In this document: positions 32,532-42,411 of the stretch, piece after piece | How positions within the stretch are numbered: the stretch's first letter is position 1 | Layout of the letters: every line of letters starts with the position of its first letter | NCBI GenBank assembly: GCA_051208035.1 | Contig: JBPJFZ010000007.1 | Location: 62,001-126,000 of the forward strand | Direction: 5' to 3' | DNA length: 64,000 nt | Source of the DNA: JACKOB01 sp024234575 | GTDB lineage: Bacteria; Pseudomonadota; Gammaproteobacteria; Pseudomonadales; Oleiphilaceae | The notes under the pieces: generated by a model | What the model was told of the DNA's origin: nothing | The model's input: the letters and a program-made list of their open reading frames with translations, nothing else | Database searches by the model: none | Position numbers and translations under genes: made by a program

Positions 32532-34838
32532 TCAGACGCGTGATTTCTGTTTTTCTTTGGCTGCCGCAAAGGCCGCTGCAAGTGAGTTGGCTCCCTGCTC
32601 GGGTGCGTTTGTCATCTTGTTGCTTCGGTTGCGCTTCTCTGGTGCCGGGCTTGCGGGTTCGGGTGTTTCGTCCAAACGCATCGTGAGCGCAATGCGCTTG
32701 CGTGGCAAATCCACTTCCAGCACTTTAACTTTTACGATATCTCCGGCTTTAACAACTTCACGGGGGTCTTTCACAAACCGGTTAGCTAAAGATGAAATAT
32801 GCACCAGGCCATCCTGATGAACGCCAATATCAACAAATGCGCCGAAATTGGTGACATTAGTAACGGCACCTTCAAGAATCATTCCGGTTTTAAGGTCTTT
32901 CATTTCCTCAATACCTTCCTGGAAGGTTGCCGCTTTAAACTCCGGGCGTGGATCTCGCCCTGGCTTATCCAGTTCGACCAGAATGTCTTTGACTGTCGGC
33001 AAACCAAATCGTTCGCTGACATGATCTTCGGCTTTAATGCTACGCAAGAAACTGGTGTCGCCGATGAGTGTATCCACGCGACGCTGGTACTTTGCAGCGA
33101 TGCTTTCAACTACCGAGTAGGCTTCAGGGTGCACAGATGACGCATCCAGCGGGTTCTTACCTTGCATGATGCGAAGGAAGCCTGCAGCCTGCTCGAAAGT
33201 TTTTTCTCCCAAACGTGGTACTTTTAACAAGTCCTTTCGGCCAGAGAACTTACCATGCTGATTGCGAAACTCGACGATATTCTCGGCAATGATACTGTTG
33301 AGACCAGAAACCTTGGTCAGCAGTGGCGCAGACGCGGTATTGAGATCGACACCAACCGCGTTAACACAATCTTCGACCACCGCCCCTAGAGAACGGGCTA
33401 ACTGGGGCTGACTGACATCATGTTGATATTGACCCACACCAATTGATTTGGGGTCGATTTTAACCAGCTCGGCCAATGGGTCTTGTAAGCGGCGGGCAAT
33501 TGAGACCGCGCCCCTGATAGTGACATCCAGGTCGGGAAACTCCCGGGCGGCAAACTCAGATGCAGAGTAAACCGAAGCGCCTGCCTCGTTTACCACCAGT
33601 TTGGTGAGCTTGAGTTCTGGGAAGGCTTTCATTAAATCGCTGACCAGTTTATCGGTTTCTCGTGAGGCGGTGCCGTTGCCAATACTGACTAGCTCAATTT
33701 TATGCTTGGCACAAAGAGCGGCGAGCGTGTGAATAGATTCTTTCCATTGATTCTTTGGCGCATGGGGGTAAATAGTGGTGAAGTCGATGACTTTGCCTGT
33801 GGCATCGACAGCGGCTACTTTTACCCCTGTGCGAATGCCTGGGTCGAGTCCCAGGGTGGCTCTGGGGCCTGCCGGGGCAGCGAGAAGCAGGTCTTTCAGG
33901 TTGCTTGCGAAAACCTTGATCGCTTCTTCTTCAGACTGTTCACGAATTCGTCCCATCAGCTCGGTTTCGATATGCGAGCTTAACTTTACCTTCCAGGTCC
34001 AGCGTACGACTTCGGCAAGCCATTTATCTGCGGGCTGGTTTTGTTGTTTAATTTTGAAATGTGCGGCAATCATTGATTCGCAGGGGTGAAGTGCTGTTCT
34101 TGGCAGGTCGGCATCGCCTTCCAGACCCAGTGTAAAGCTAAGCACGTTTTCATTGCGTCCACGCAGTACCGCCAGGGCGCGATGTGATGGTACAGATTTA
34201 AGTGGTTCGCGATAGTCAAAGTAGTCACGGAATTTGGCACCGGCCTCTTCCTGTCCTTCGACGACCTTGACCACTAACTGGCCTTCATTCCACATAAACT
34301 GACGCAGCTTTTCGAGCAGGTCGGCGTCTTCACTAAACCTTTCCATTAAAATAAATTTCGCCCCTTCAAGCGCCGCTTTGACGTCTGCAACGCCTTTGTC
34401 TGCGCTCACATATCGCAATGCTTCTGCTTCTGGGTCTAGCGTCGTATTTTCAAGCAAACTCAGCGCTAAAGGTTCAAGACCTGCCTCGATAGCAATTTGG
34501 GCTTTGGTGCGACGTTTTGGTTTGTAGGGCAGGTAAAGGTCTTCGAGACGGTTTTTGGTGTCGGCGCTTAGTAAGGCTTTTTCCAGTTCTGGTGTCAGTT
34601 TGTCTTGTTCTTTGACGCTGTTGATGATCGTTGCGCGCCTGTCTTCAAGTTCTCTCAGGTAACGCAATCTTTCTTCTAATGTACGAAGTTGCGTATCGTC
34701 CAGTGAGCCGGTGACCTCTTTACGATAGCGGGCGATAAAAGGAACGGTTGCTCCCTCGTCGATCAGCGCGACCGTTGCTTCAATTTGCGATTGATGGACG
34801 GAAAGTTCTTCTGCCAGTTTCTGAAAAATACTATTCAT
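32532..34838 (-). CDS. tex: Transcription accessory RNA-binding protein Tex
   Basis: A 768-residue cytoplasmic protein with the Tex architecture: N-terminal helical region (RYRKEVTGSLDD), a YqgF/RuvC-like nuclease fold (LGLDPGIRTGVKVA), helix-hairpin-helix region (NTASAPLLTKVSGL) and a C-terminal S1 RNA-binding domain (GAVTNVTNFGAFVDIGVHQDGLVHIS). The C-terminal tail is A/K-rich. MNSIFQKLAEELS at 34838 is the usual start; the frame continues to 34907. Confidence 0.94.
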   Translation of the reverse strand: MNSIFQKLAEELSVHQSQIEATVALIDEGATVPFIARYRKEVTGSLDDTQLRTLEERLRYLRELEDRRATIINSVKEQDKLTPELEKALLSADTKNRLEDLYLPYKPKRRTKAQIAIEAGLEPLALSLLENTTLDPEAEALRYVSADKGVADVKAALEGAKFILMERFSEDADLLEKLRQFMWNEGQLVVKVVEGQEEAGAKFRDYFDYREPLKSVPSHRALAVLRGRNENVLSFTLGLEGDADLPRTALHPCESMIAAHFKIKQQNQPADKWLAEVVRWTWKVKLSSHIETELMGRIREQSEEEAIKVFASNLKDLLLAAPAGPRATLGLDPGIRTGVKVAAVDATGKVIDFTTIYPHAPKNQWKESIHTLAALCAKHKIELVSIGNGTASRETDKLVSDLMKAFPELKLTKLVVNEAGASVYSASEFAAREFPDLDVTIRGAVSIARRLQDPLAELVKIDPKSIGVGQYQHDVSQPQLARSLGAVVEDCVNAVGVDLNTASAPLLTKVSGLNSIIAENIVEFRNQHGKFSGRKDLLKVPRLGEKTFEQAAGFLRIMQGKNPLDASSVHPEAYSVVESIAAKYQRRVDTLIGDTSFLRSIKAEDHVSERFGLPTVKDILVELDKPGRDPRPEFKAATFQEGIEEMKDLKTGMILEGAVTNVTNFGAFVDIGVHQDGLVHISSLANRFVKDPREVVKAGDIVKVKVLEVDLPRKRIALTMRLDETPEPASPAPEKRNRSNKMTNAPEQGANSLAAAFAAAKEKQKSRV

Positions 34839-35148
34839 ATGAGTGGGGGGTTCCCTGTGCGTGGAATGTCTCGCTTTTTGCGCTCTGTCCGTCTTCTGCT
34901 TCGTCAAGCCTGGCGGATGTATCAGAGGTTCCTGAATTATGAACTTTACAACATTTGCTGTGGTAAAGGCGTCTGGTTTTTTATTGCGGGCTGAATTTGA
35001 CGTGAGCCCGATGTATTCATGTAAGAGTATTCTACCGCCTGTTTGCCATCATGGGGGTGGATGTGTCTTTTTTAAATGGTCCGACGAAAAATACTTTTAC
35101 CAATTTACGGTGGTCGAAATTGGCTTTAGCCAAGGATAAAACCCAAGT
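34839..35148. other. Gene-free stretch upstream of tex
   Basis: About 310 bases between the tex start and the stop of the GGDEF-EAL gene. No gene, terminator hairpin with T run, or operator was recognised. Short plus-strand frames here have no ribosome binding site. It presumably contains the tex promoter. Confidence 0.4.
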
Positions 35149-36912
35149 CTACTCTTTGGCTAAAGACAGTTTATTGCTGGGATAAAACTTGCGCAGTACC
35201 TTGATGAAGTCTTCGTAGGGCACCGGTTTGCCAAAATAATAGCCCTGTACCTGATCGCAATGGTGATATTGCAGAAAGGACAGTTGCGCCTCATCTTCGA
35301 CACCCTCGGCAACGACGTTCATCTTCAGATTGTGCGCCAGACTGATAATCGCATTGACTATCACTCGAGAATCTTCACTTCTCTCGATACCTTGCACGAA
35401 GGACTTATCAATTTTAAGCGTCGAAATGGGCAGCTGTTGTAGTGTCGAAAAAGACGAAAACCCTGTACCGAAATCATCCAGCGAAAACGCCATGCCGATC
35501 AGGCTCATTGACTCAAGACAGCGGCGTGTATGGTTGAGATCGTGCATCATGGACGATTCTGTCAGCTCGAACTCCAGGTCGGCGGCATGAACGCCCGAGT
35601 TATAAATAATCCGGAAGAGTGTTTCGGTTAATTTCTTGTCTTGAAATTGCCGAAACGAAAGATTAACGCCGCAGTTAAGATCGCTAAAGCCTAATTCTTG
35701 AATTTTTGCCAAATCCCGGCAGGCCTGATCGATGACCCAATACCCCATGGGGACGATCATCCCGGTTCGCTCTGCCAGATCAATAAAAGCTGCTGGTGGT
35801 AATAGTCCTCTTTCCGGGTGTTCCCAGCGTACCAGGCACTCCATTCCGACAATTTCGTTATTGGCAATATCGATGCGGGGCTGATAATGCAGTCGTAATT
35901 GATTACCACGAATGGCGTGACGAAACTCTGCTTCCAGTTTCAAATTGTCGGTAAGCTTCGTATTCATTTCCTGGTTGTAAAAGCGGAAGCTGTTGCCATG
36001 ATCAGATTTTGCTTTCAGCATGGCTCGGTTCGCGTATTTAAAAAGGTCTTCGGCCGTTTTCGCCTGCTCGGGGTAGCAAGCTAGCCCAAGGCTGGCACTA
36101 ACCGTAACGGATTCTCTCTCCAGTGCAAAGGGCGTGTGAAACAGGTCGAGCAGTTTCTCGGCCACCGCTGACCCAGAATAAAAGTGCTCCAGGCGCTCCA
36201 GGATAACAGCAAACTCATCCCCGGCAATGCGGGCAATGCTGTCGGACTTGCGTAAGGCCCGCTGTAGTCTTGTTGCCGCCAGCCTGATGAGATGGTCGCC
36301 AGCGGCATAGCCAAGTGTTTCATTGATGCGACTGAATCCATCGATATTGATGATCGCCACGCCAATCAGGTTCTGGTTACGCTCACTAACCAATAATGAT
36401 TGGCGTAAGCGGTCGAAAAAGATATTACGATTGACGATACCGGTGAGGCTGTCTGTTTCATTACGCAGATTGAGATTTTTGTCGGACTCATGGCGCAGGT
36501 GCGCATAGTGGATAGATTTAGTCAGCGACCAGGCAGATAGATAGCGTTTGCACAAATAGTCGGCGGCACCCGCTTGAAACACAGGAAACGGTAGCGCTGT
36601 CTCGGCATCGGCGCTCATACAAATAATAGGCGTGTGGTTGCTTTCGATTGTCAGGTAACTTAGATAAGTCTGTGGGTCACCTTCTGAAAAAGCAAAATCC
36701 CACAATATTGCGGTAAAGCAATGTTCGTTAAAGGCTTGTGCGCACTGTTCGGGGTTGTTTAGCCAAATCAGGTTTATCGGTAAGTTTTGTGTTTCTTGTA
36801 GTAAATGACTAAGCCATAGCCACTCAGTATGCTCGTTTGTCAGCAATAATATCTGGTAAGGTTTGGGAGCCCCCTTATCAGTTTGCTTGCTGCTTTGCTG
36901 TTCAGTGTTCAT
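35149..36912 (-). CDS. GGDEF-EAL cyclic-di-GMP enzyme with a receiver-like N-terminus
   Basis: A 587-residue soluble protein. Residues about 18-140 look like a receiver domain, with a possible acceptor aspartate in AILWDFAFSEGD. The GGDEF domain (about 155-320) has the active-site variant AGDEF, which is often still active. The EAL domain (about 330-575) reads ECL at the signature but keeps the catalytic residues: NLSFRQF, ELTESSM, SLDDFGTGFSS, LKIDKSFV and AEGVED. Both synthesis and breakdown of cyclic-di-GMP are possible. It stands alone, with no kinase beside it. Confidence 0.9.
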   Translation of the reverse strand: MNTEQQSSKQTDKGAPKPYQILLLTNEHTEWLWLSHLLQETQNLPINLIWLNNPEQCAQAFNEHCFTAILWDFAFSEGDPQTYLSYLTIESNHTPIICMSADAETALPFPVFQAGAADYLCKRYLSAWSLTKSIHYAHLRHESDKNLNLRNETDSLTGIVNRNIFFDRLRQSLLVSERNQNLIGVAIINIDGFSRINETLGYAAGDHLIRLAATRLQRALRKSDSIARIAGDEFAVILERLEHFYSGSAVAEKLLDLFHTPFALERESVTVSASLGLACYPEQAKTAEDLFKYANRAMLKAKSDHGNSFRFYNQEMNTKLTDNLKLEAEFRHAIRGNQLRLHYQPRIDIANNEIVGMECLVRWEHPERGLLPPAAFIDLAERTGMIVPMGYWVIDQACRDLAKIQELGFSDLNCGVNLSFRQFQDKKLTETLFRIIYNSGVHAADLEFELTESSMMHDLNHTRRCLESMSLIGMAFSLDDFGTGFSSFSTLQQLPISTLKIDKSFVQGIERSEDSRVIVNAIISLAHNLKMNVVAEGVEDEAQLSFLQYHHCDQVQGYYFGKPVPYEDFIKVLRKFYPSNKLSLAKE

Positions 36913-37189
36913 AAGACCTTATCCCGGCGGTTGCCAGAGGTTTCAATGGCATGTCACCTATCATTACTGCTGGCAGGTTTAGCGCAACCCAATACCCTGG
37001 CTCAATGGTCTTGCTGTTAGTTTCTTTTATAGCGCATAAACGCATAGCGGTCTCTAGTTTACTCATACAGATAGGAAATTAAGAAATAGCCAGTTATAGC
37101 GGTTGGCGATAATTGCATAAATAGATGTCATTTAGAAGTTTAGTCATTGATTTTCATTGGTTTTCTATGGGTGTTTTGGGCGGGCGTGA

Positions 37190-38032
37190 CTATTTCTGAT
37201 GACTTCGGACAATTAAATTCGGTGGTACGCCAAGTATATTCGCCCAATTTCTTTCAATTTTTTGTAGTTTGGAAGAGATGTTGAGTTTGTCGAAAGCATC
37301 GTCCAGCCTATGGCGTATCTCTTCCGGTACTTTCTTGCTCACACCTAGGTATATGTCTTCCTCTTCTTCTGTTCTTTCTATTGAGTAGTGATGCACTACC
37401 AGAGACGCATAAGCAGGATTATGTGTTTTCTGGTAACTAAAGAACAAGGGGTCTTCGATAAAGCCAATAATGCGTCTTTTAAGGGTTTTTTGGATATTCA
37501 GTTCTACCATGCTGACAACTTCAAAGCTCTGGGCAAATGCGTTGTCTTGATTAAGTTGCGCTTCAAATCTTGCAGAATAGAAAATACCATTTTGTATGCC
37601 GAAACGTTTGTTTAGCAGCCGACGCTGAGTTGTAAAATCATTCAAAGACCGAATAGGCAGATCTGCGTGATCTGCATGGGTAATTAATCCCATTTTTTCT
37701 TTTCGCACCGGGCCAATCCAATGCGTAAACTCAGAGCGCTCATCTGTTTTGGATAAATTCGGCAGCAGTGAAATCGATCCGCGCTTCAGCTCTGCCAGAG
37801 CGCGAGCCCAGGGAACAGAAACAAACTCCACCTCAATGCCTGCTTCTTGTGCAAGTGCTGTAATAATATCGACATCAATGCCTTGCCATTGGCCCTCTGC
37901 ATTTTGATAGTACAGAGGTGGCCAATCTGCCCCTCTTGAAACCAGCTTTACAACATCAGCGTGTGCAGCAGTGCCTACCGTCCACTGCGATAATAAAAGA
38001 GCAAAAAAACACAACACACATCGTTGCATCAA
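37190..38032 (-). CDS. Orphan family-3 periplasmic solute-binding protein
   Basis: A 280-residue exported protein with a signal peptide ending near GTAAHA and an SBP_bac_3 domain: RGADWPPLYYQNAEGQWQGI, DVDIITALAQEAGIEVEF and PWARALAELKRG. The ligand is probably a small polar compound but cannot be told. There is no transporter gene next to it. It is the second of three such orphans in the window. Confidence 0.85.
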   Translation of the reverse strand: MMQRCVLCFFALLLSQWTVGTAAHADVVKLVSRGADWPPLYYQNAEGQWQGIDVDIITALAQEAGIEVEFVSVPWARALAELKRGSISLLPNLSKTDERSEFTHWIGPVRKEKMGLITHADHADLPIRSLNDFTTQRRLLNKRFGIQNGIFYSARFEAQLNQDNAFAQSFEVVSMVELNIQKTLKRRIIGFIEDPLFFSYQKTHNPAYASLVVHHYSIERTEEEEDIYLGVSKKVPEEIRHRLDDAFDKLNISSKLQKIERNWANILGVPPNLIVRSHQK

Positions 38033-38259
38033 AGGGTCTCAGGAATAAATCAAATCGACTGTTTGCCTATAAGCGTAGACAACTTATCTTTAATTGTTTG
38101 AACTATATCGAATATTTTCTACTGAATATGCGTTATTTCTCATTAATGCCGCATAGCTATCGCCCTAGAAGCATTGGAGCAGCTAGATCTGGAGTTCCCA
38201 GAGCGTTTGATGTGTTGAAGTGCGTTTTAAGTTAGTGGTCAGTCTGAATGCTAACACTG

Positions 38260-39273
38260 CTAATCACGCGTCAAACATTGAGGGTGCAGTAACCACTTGC
38301 TGAAATGGCCATATTTATCTTTGGCCTGTCGACACAACGAAGGTGTGAGTGGGCATTGCAACGGGCCCCCTAAGTTATCAATGCGGGTCATGACTTTGTT
38401 TTCGATGACAGGGTCAGCGTAGCTGTTGCAGTTTTGTGCTTCGTCCCAGGCGCCATCAACATAGTCGCGTATATCGAAGTTTTGGTGGTAGGTCCAGGCA
38501 TAGATAAATTGCTGGCTGGTAATGGAATCTCGCCATTGCACGGCGCAACTGATGTAGGGGCGGGTGACCCAGTTGGCAAAGGTACCTTTTACAGGGTCGG
38601 GCTCTTTCTTTAACACGCGGTTCCAGAAGCGCCAGCCGTTGAAGTTGGCGGTGAGATCTGCAAACGAAAAAATGCCCGTTGTGATGTACCCAAACTTGCC
38701 GCGCTCTTGATCACGCCCCCAGGACATGGCCGCCGACAGACTCTCTTGGTCTTGCGTTGTCATTTCGAAATAGTGCCAGCCTTCGGCAAAGAAATGCCCA
38801 AGTTTATCGATACCAACTAAGTGATGATTGATTCTTACCACATCGCTGAGTTCTTTCAGGTTGAGAGAAAATGCCTCTAAATAGTTCAGGTCGCGGTAGA
38901 CAGAATCGTTGAGAGACAATTGATAGCTGTATTGCGTCAGTTGTTCTTGTAGCTGAGTGTCCAGCGCATAGCCCTTGAGCCCCCATGACGCGGTCCAAGA
39001 CTGAAAAATAGCCTTACGCAACTCGGTATAGAGCACTTCTTTGTCGCAGGTGCGTTCGTTGTTGCTTTGGCTGATCATGTTCGCATTAGCGACACCTTCG
39101 GCGATGCGATCATTAAAAACCGCATTGATAGCACTGGCGGCATCGGGTAGGGCTACATTTCTGCTGGTAAAACTGTCAATTTCAGCGGCGCTAACAGCAA
39201 TGCTGGTTAGGGCAATTGAGAAGACGAAAAAGAGGTGAATAACCATTGTTAGTATCAGTGTCCGAGGCTGCAA
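38260..39273 (-). CDS. Secreted protein of unknown function
   Basis: A 337-residue protein with a signal peptide ending near IAVSA. The middle has GIDKLGHFFAEGWHYFEM, a His/Asp/Gly/Glu pattern seen in some membrane-associated hydrolase-like families (VanZ or DUF2279-like proteins share DKxxH-type motifs). Six cysteines, several near the C-terminus (CAVQW, QNCNSY, LQCPLTPSLCRQ, HPQCL), suggest disulfides. There is no further recognisable domain. Divergent from the small membrane protein gene at 39404. Confidence 0.7.
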   Translation of the reverse strand: MQPRTLILTMVIHLFFVFSIALTSIAVSAAEIDSFTSRNVALPDAASAINAVFNDRIAEGVANANMISQSNNERTCDKEVLYTELRKAIFQSWTASWGLKGYALDTQLQEQLTQYSYQLSLNDSVYRDLNYLEAFSLNLKELSDVVRINHHLVGIDKLGHFFAEGWHYFEMTTQDQESLSAAMSWGRDQERGKFGYITTGIFSFADLTANFNGWRFWNRVLKKEPDPVKGTFANWVTRPYISCAVQWRDSITSQQFIYAWTYHQNFDIRDYVDGAWDEAQNCNSYADPVIENKVMTRIDNLGGPLQCPLTPSLCRQAKDKYGHFSKWLLHPQCLTRD

Positions 39274-39403
39274 TGAGAAAGGGTGGCTATTCTACCACTC
39301 CTTCTTTTCTTGTTTCTCTTCTAATTGCAACAGGTTAGAGTGTGCTTTGAGCGTGATCGTTTTTCTGACGAAATAATGACAATAATCGATGAGGGGTGAA
39401 TTG

Positions 39404-39766
39404 ATGATTACTTATGCCTATTGGATCGTAGTGATTGGGCTGGCGCTGGCGGTGATGTTTTATCTGGGTGGCAAGCTAGGCAATTGGAAAGCCGCGGCCA
39501 TTACCTCACTGTGTATTATGGTAATTGGCTGGGCTGCTTACTTCTTTCATTTTCAGCAGGTCTTCGTTAAACGCTGGGGCGGGGTAATGAATGTGACGGT
39601 GCCTGAAGGACAGCTCCATATCAGTGCAACCTGGAAAGATGACAATCTTTGGATTGAAAACTACGACCCTAAAACCAACACCTGTCACTTTCGAGAATAT
39701 GCTAAAGGCGCGTTACTTGAAGGCCGTGTGGCGATTAAAGATTGCAACCCGTTGATGCCTCGTTAG
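39404..39766 (+). CDS. Small membrane protein of unknown function
   Basis: A 120-residue protein with two N-terminal hydrophobic helices (about residues 3-20 and 28-47) followed by a soluble domain of about 70 residues with NVTVPEGQLHISATW, NLWIENYDP and CHFREYAKG. GAGGGG precedes the ATG at 39404 by 7 bases, and an in-frame ATG at 39389 has no such site. Two cysteines in the soluble part (TCHF and KDCNP) may bond. The family is not recognised. Confidence 0.68.
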   Translation: MITYAYWIVVIGLALAVMFYLGGKLGNWKAAAITSLCIMVIGWAAYFFHFQQVFVKRWGGVMNVTVPEGQLHISATWKDDNLWIENYDPKTNTCHFREYAKGALLEGRVAIKDCNPLMPR

Positions 39767-39797
39767 CCGGTTTTTATCTATCGGCCTGATGGCAGGC

Positions 39798-40697
39798 TTA
39801 GCGCAGCACTGCCATCACTTTCTCTAACATAGGTGTACCGCCATCCAGCCAGTGAATGGTGGTGCCTTTTCGCTCCATGCGACGAAACCATTTTTCTTGT
39901 TGTTTAGAAAATGTGTGAATGGCAGCATTGAGCTTTTGGTACATGTCGTTGCGGTTAAGCTCACCTTGCAGATATGCGGCGACAAATCGGTATTCGAGAC
40001 CGTAAAAGTGTAACGACGCCCAACTGACGCCTTCTTGATGCAGGCGTTCGACCTCTTCTATCAGGCCTTGTTCGAGGCGTTGTTTTAACCGTGCCGTGAT
40101 CCGCTCTTTTAGCTCAGGGCGTGGCCAGCGAATACCAAAAATAACCGGGTTTATTGCTGGCAACGTGATGGCGGGGGCTAAGCCGTCTTTTTCGGCTTGG
40201 GCAATTTCAATGGCACGGAGCAAACGGTTGCGATCGAGGGTATCAGTAGTGTTGTGTAGGTTTGGGTTAAGTGACAACAGCTGTTGGATAAGCTCTTCGT
40301 GGCCCGCTGGTGCCAGACGCTCACGCAATTCCGGGTTTTCCGGCACCGCAGTAAACTGGTAGTCGCGCAGAATAGACTCCAGATACAGACCTGTGCCACC
40401 CACTAACATTGGCAGGTGGCCGTTTCGATTAATCTCAGCAAACGCCGTGCAAAAATCTCTCTGAAACTCAAAGACATTGTATTCATAGCCGGGATCAACA
40501 ATATCGATCAGGTGATAAGGCACCTGGCCATATTCTTCAAGGTCTTTACCGCTGCCGATATTCATGCCCCGATAAACCTGGCGTGAATCGGCGGAAATAA
40601 TCTCGCCATTAAGGGCCATTGCCATTTGCACACCCAAGGCGGTTTTGCCAGAGGCTGTGGCACCAAGTAAAACGATCAGGTTGGGTTTTTGTTGCAT
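39798..40697 (-). CDS. miaA: tRNA dimethylallyltransferase MiaA
   Basis: MiaA adds a dimethylallyl group to A37 of tRNAs reading UNN codons. The 299-residue protein has the P-loop GATASGKTALG at residue 12, the ADSRQVYRGMNIGSGK region, LVGGTGLYLES and the C-terminal IHTFSKQQEKWFRR. Length is normal. It ends a run of minus-strand genes and follows the AI-2E family permease by 23 bases. hfq, its usual neighbour in enterobacteria, is absent. Confidence 0.95.
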   Translation of the reverse strand: MQQKPNLIVLLGATASGKTALGVQMAMALNGEIISADSRQVYRGMNIGSGKDLEEYGQVPYHLIDIVDPGYEYNVFEFQRDFCTAFAEINRNGHLPMLVGGTGLYLESILRDYQFTAVPENPELRERLAPAGHEELIQQLLSLNPNLHNTTDTLDRNRLLRAIEIAQAEKDGLAPAITLPAINPVIFGIRWPRPELKERITARLKQRLEQGLIEEVERLHQEGVSWASLHFYGLEYRFVAAYLQGELNRNDMYQKLNAAIHTFSKQQEKWFRRMERKGTTIHWLDGGTPMLEKVMAVLR

Positions 40698-40720
40698 TGC
40701 AGTACAGCCTACATGAAGGG

Positions 40721-41779
40721 TTATTGGCGCTCAGACTCTTTCGGTTTGTATTCTTCCATAAATATTTGCCAAATCACCAGAAAAAGAGCGGCCAGCACCG
40801 GCCCCATGACAAAGCCGCTAAGACCAAAGAGTGAAATGCCCCCTAACGTGGATATCAACACAAGATAATCTGGCATTTGCGTATCCCGGCCAACCAGAAT
40901 GGGGCGCAGAATGTTGTCGATCAGGCCAATCACGAAGACACCAATAAAAATAAGGGTGATGCCTTTGCCATAGTCGCCGATAATTAATAACCAGGCCGCT
41001 GCAGGGCCCCACACCAAGGCAGAGCCTACCGCTGGCAAGAGCGACAGCACCACCATCAGCGTTCCCCACAGTATCGGCGCTTCGATGCCCAGCAACCAAA
41101 AGGCGATACCGCCAATGGTGCCTTGCACGATTGCCACAACGAGACTGCCTTTAATCGTCGCCCGACAAACTTCGGCGAATTTGCGAAACAGGCGTCGTTC
41201 TCGGGTATCGCCGAGAGGTAGCGCACGGATCAGCAGGGCAATAAGCTTGTCGCCATCCCGCAGAAAGAAAAATGTGAGGTACACCATCAGGATGCAGTTG
41301 ATGACAAACTGAATATAGCCCTGACCAAATTGAAACGCCTGCTGCGCCAGAAACCGACTACTGCTGACAACGGCGTCAGAAATGCCGGTTTTTATCGACT
41401 GCCAGTTGATCTGCCATTGTCCAAACCATTGCTCAAGAATCGGGAATGTGAGAAACAGTTTGTCTAAATAGGGCTGAAAACTTAGCTCACCAGCGGCAAT
41501 TATTTTATAAGCAGCGAGCGCCTCAACTCCCAACAGTATCATTAATAATGTTAGTGGAATCACCACCAGCAGCATGCAAGCGGCCGTCGTCAGCAAGGCA
41601 CTGATGGTTGGCTTGCCGCTTAGATTTTTCTGTAAAAATAACTGCAGCGGAGAAAAAAGAATCGCCAGTATACAGGCCCAGAAAATGGCCGATACAAAGG
41701 GCGCGAGTAACCACAGGAAGGCGGCTGTCACTAGCAGTAATATCAGTACAAAAGACCGGTTTTCGATATTGGTAATCAT
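40721..41779 (-). CDS. AI-2E/PerM family permease
   Basis: A 352-residue inner-membrane protein with about eight hydrophobic segments and the family's central region LALRALPLGDTRERRLFRKFAEVCRATI-like layout, followed by GTLMVVLSLLPAVGS and FGLSGFVMGPVLAALF. Members include Na+-dependent antiporters and possible autoinducer exporters; the substrate is open. The ATG at 41779 is preferred to a TTG at 41812. It lies between the pilin gene and miaA on the same strand. Confidence 0.87.
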   Translation of the reverse strand: MITNIENRSFVLILLLVTAAFLWLLAPFVSAIFWACILAILFSPLQLFLQKNLSGKPTISALLTTAACMLLVVIPLTLLMILLGVEALAAYKIIAAGELSFQPYLDKLFLTFPILEQWFGQWQINWQSIKTGISDAVVSSSRFLAQQAFQFGQGYIQFVINCILMVYLTFFFLRDGDKLIALLIRALPLGDTRERRLFRKFAEVCRATIKGSLVVAIVQGTIGGIAFWLLGIEAPILWGTLMVVLSLLPAVGSALVWGPAAAWLLIIGDYGKGITLIFIGVFVIGLIDNILRPILVGRDTQMPDYLVLISTLGGISLFGLSGFVMGPVLAALFLVIWQIFMEEYKPKESERQ

Positions 41780-41826
41780 GCGGATTCTTGACCCAGGCGA
41801 TAAGTGTTGCAAACAGTAGATGCGGG

Positions 41827-42411
41827 TTAGTTTACGAGGCCGCTTGATTGGTTGTAAATAAATGATTGACCAGATGGTGCGGTGAGTGTGGCCGTGGGGA
41901 CGGTTTCCGTCCAGATCCAGTTGTCGAAATCAAAATCCATCAGCAGGTTAGGCAGGTCTGTCGTTGATGGTGGCGGCGGAGGCGGTGGTGGAGGAGGGCT
42001 GGCGTGTGCTGTGGCAACGAAAAAGCTGCTGCGGTTGAGGTGTGCGATCATTTGCGTAAACAGGCTGTCTGGCAAGGGGTGGTAGTGCAAAGGCGTTAAC
42101 GATGCGATAGGGGTGCAAGTGTCTGACCCTTGGTCTACCAGCGGATAGCCAGAGACAGCATCTACATTGATGCAGGTGCCTTCCAGTGATACATCCAGAA
42201 AGCCGCTGGAGGTTTTATAGATCAGCGATTTTGAATGCACCAGATTAACGGCAGTTTTGAAGTTTGCTTTGATCGTCTCGAAAACGGCGGTGTCGGCTTC
42301 GCTTGAGATGTCGGCAAAGCGTGGGATGGCAACAGCAGCCAATACACCAAGCAAGACAATGGTCATAATTAATTCAATCAGGGTAAAGCCTGATTGTGGC
42401 TTGTTTATCAT
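41827..42411 (-). CDS. Type IV pilin-like prepilin with a ten-proline tract
   Basis: A 194-residue prepilin. The short leader MINKPQSG precedes FTLIELIMTIVLLG, the prepilin peptidase site with Glu5 intact, then a hydrophobic helix to about residue 30. Two cysteines (GTCINVD and SDTCTP) may form a loop as in MSHA-type pilins. After a C-terminal region there is a run of ten prolines near residue 140, then a last segment of about 40 residues. The start overlaps the lnt stop in ATGA, so translation is coupled with lnt. No pilus assembly genes are present. Confidence 0.82.
   Translation of the reverse strand: MINKPQSGFTLIELIMTIVLLGVLAAVAIPRFADISSEADTAVFETIKANFKTAVNLVHSKSLIYKTSSGFLDVSLEGTCINVDAVSGYPLVDQGSDTCTPIASLTPLHYHPLPDSLFTQMIAHLNRSSFFVATAHASPPPPPPPPPPSTTDLPNLLMDFDFDNWIWTETVPTATLTAPSGQSFIYNQSSGLVN

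Noticed and set aside
38160..38225. Coding-like stretch reading ALEALEQLDLEFPERL
   Set aside because: Only about 20 codons between stops with no start or binding site; could be a remnant but chance cannot be excluded.
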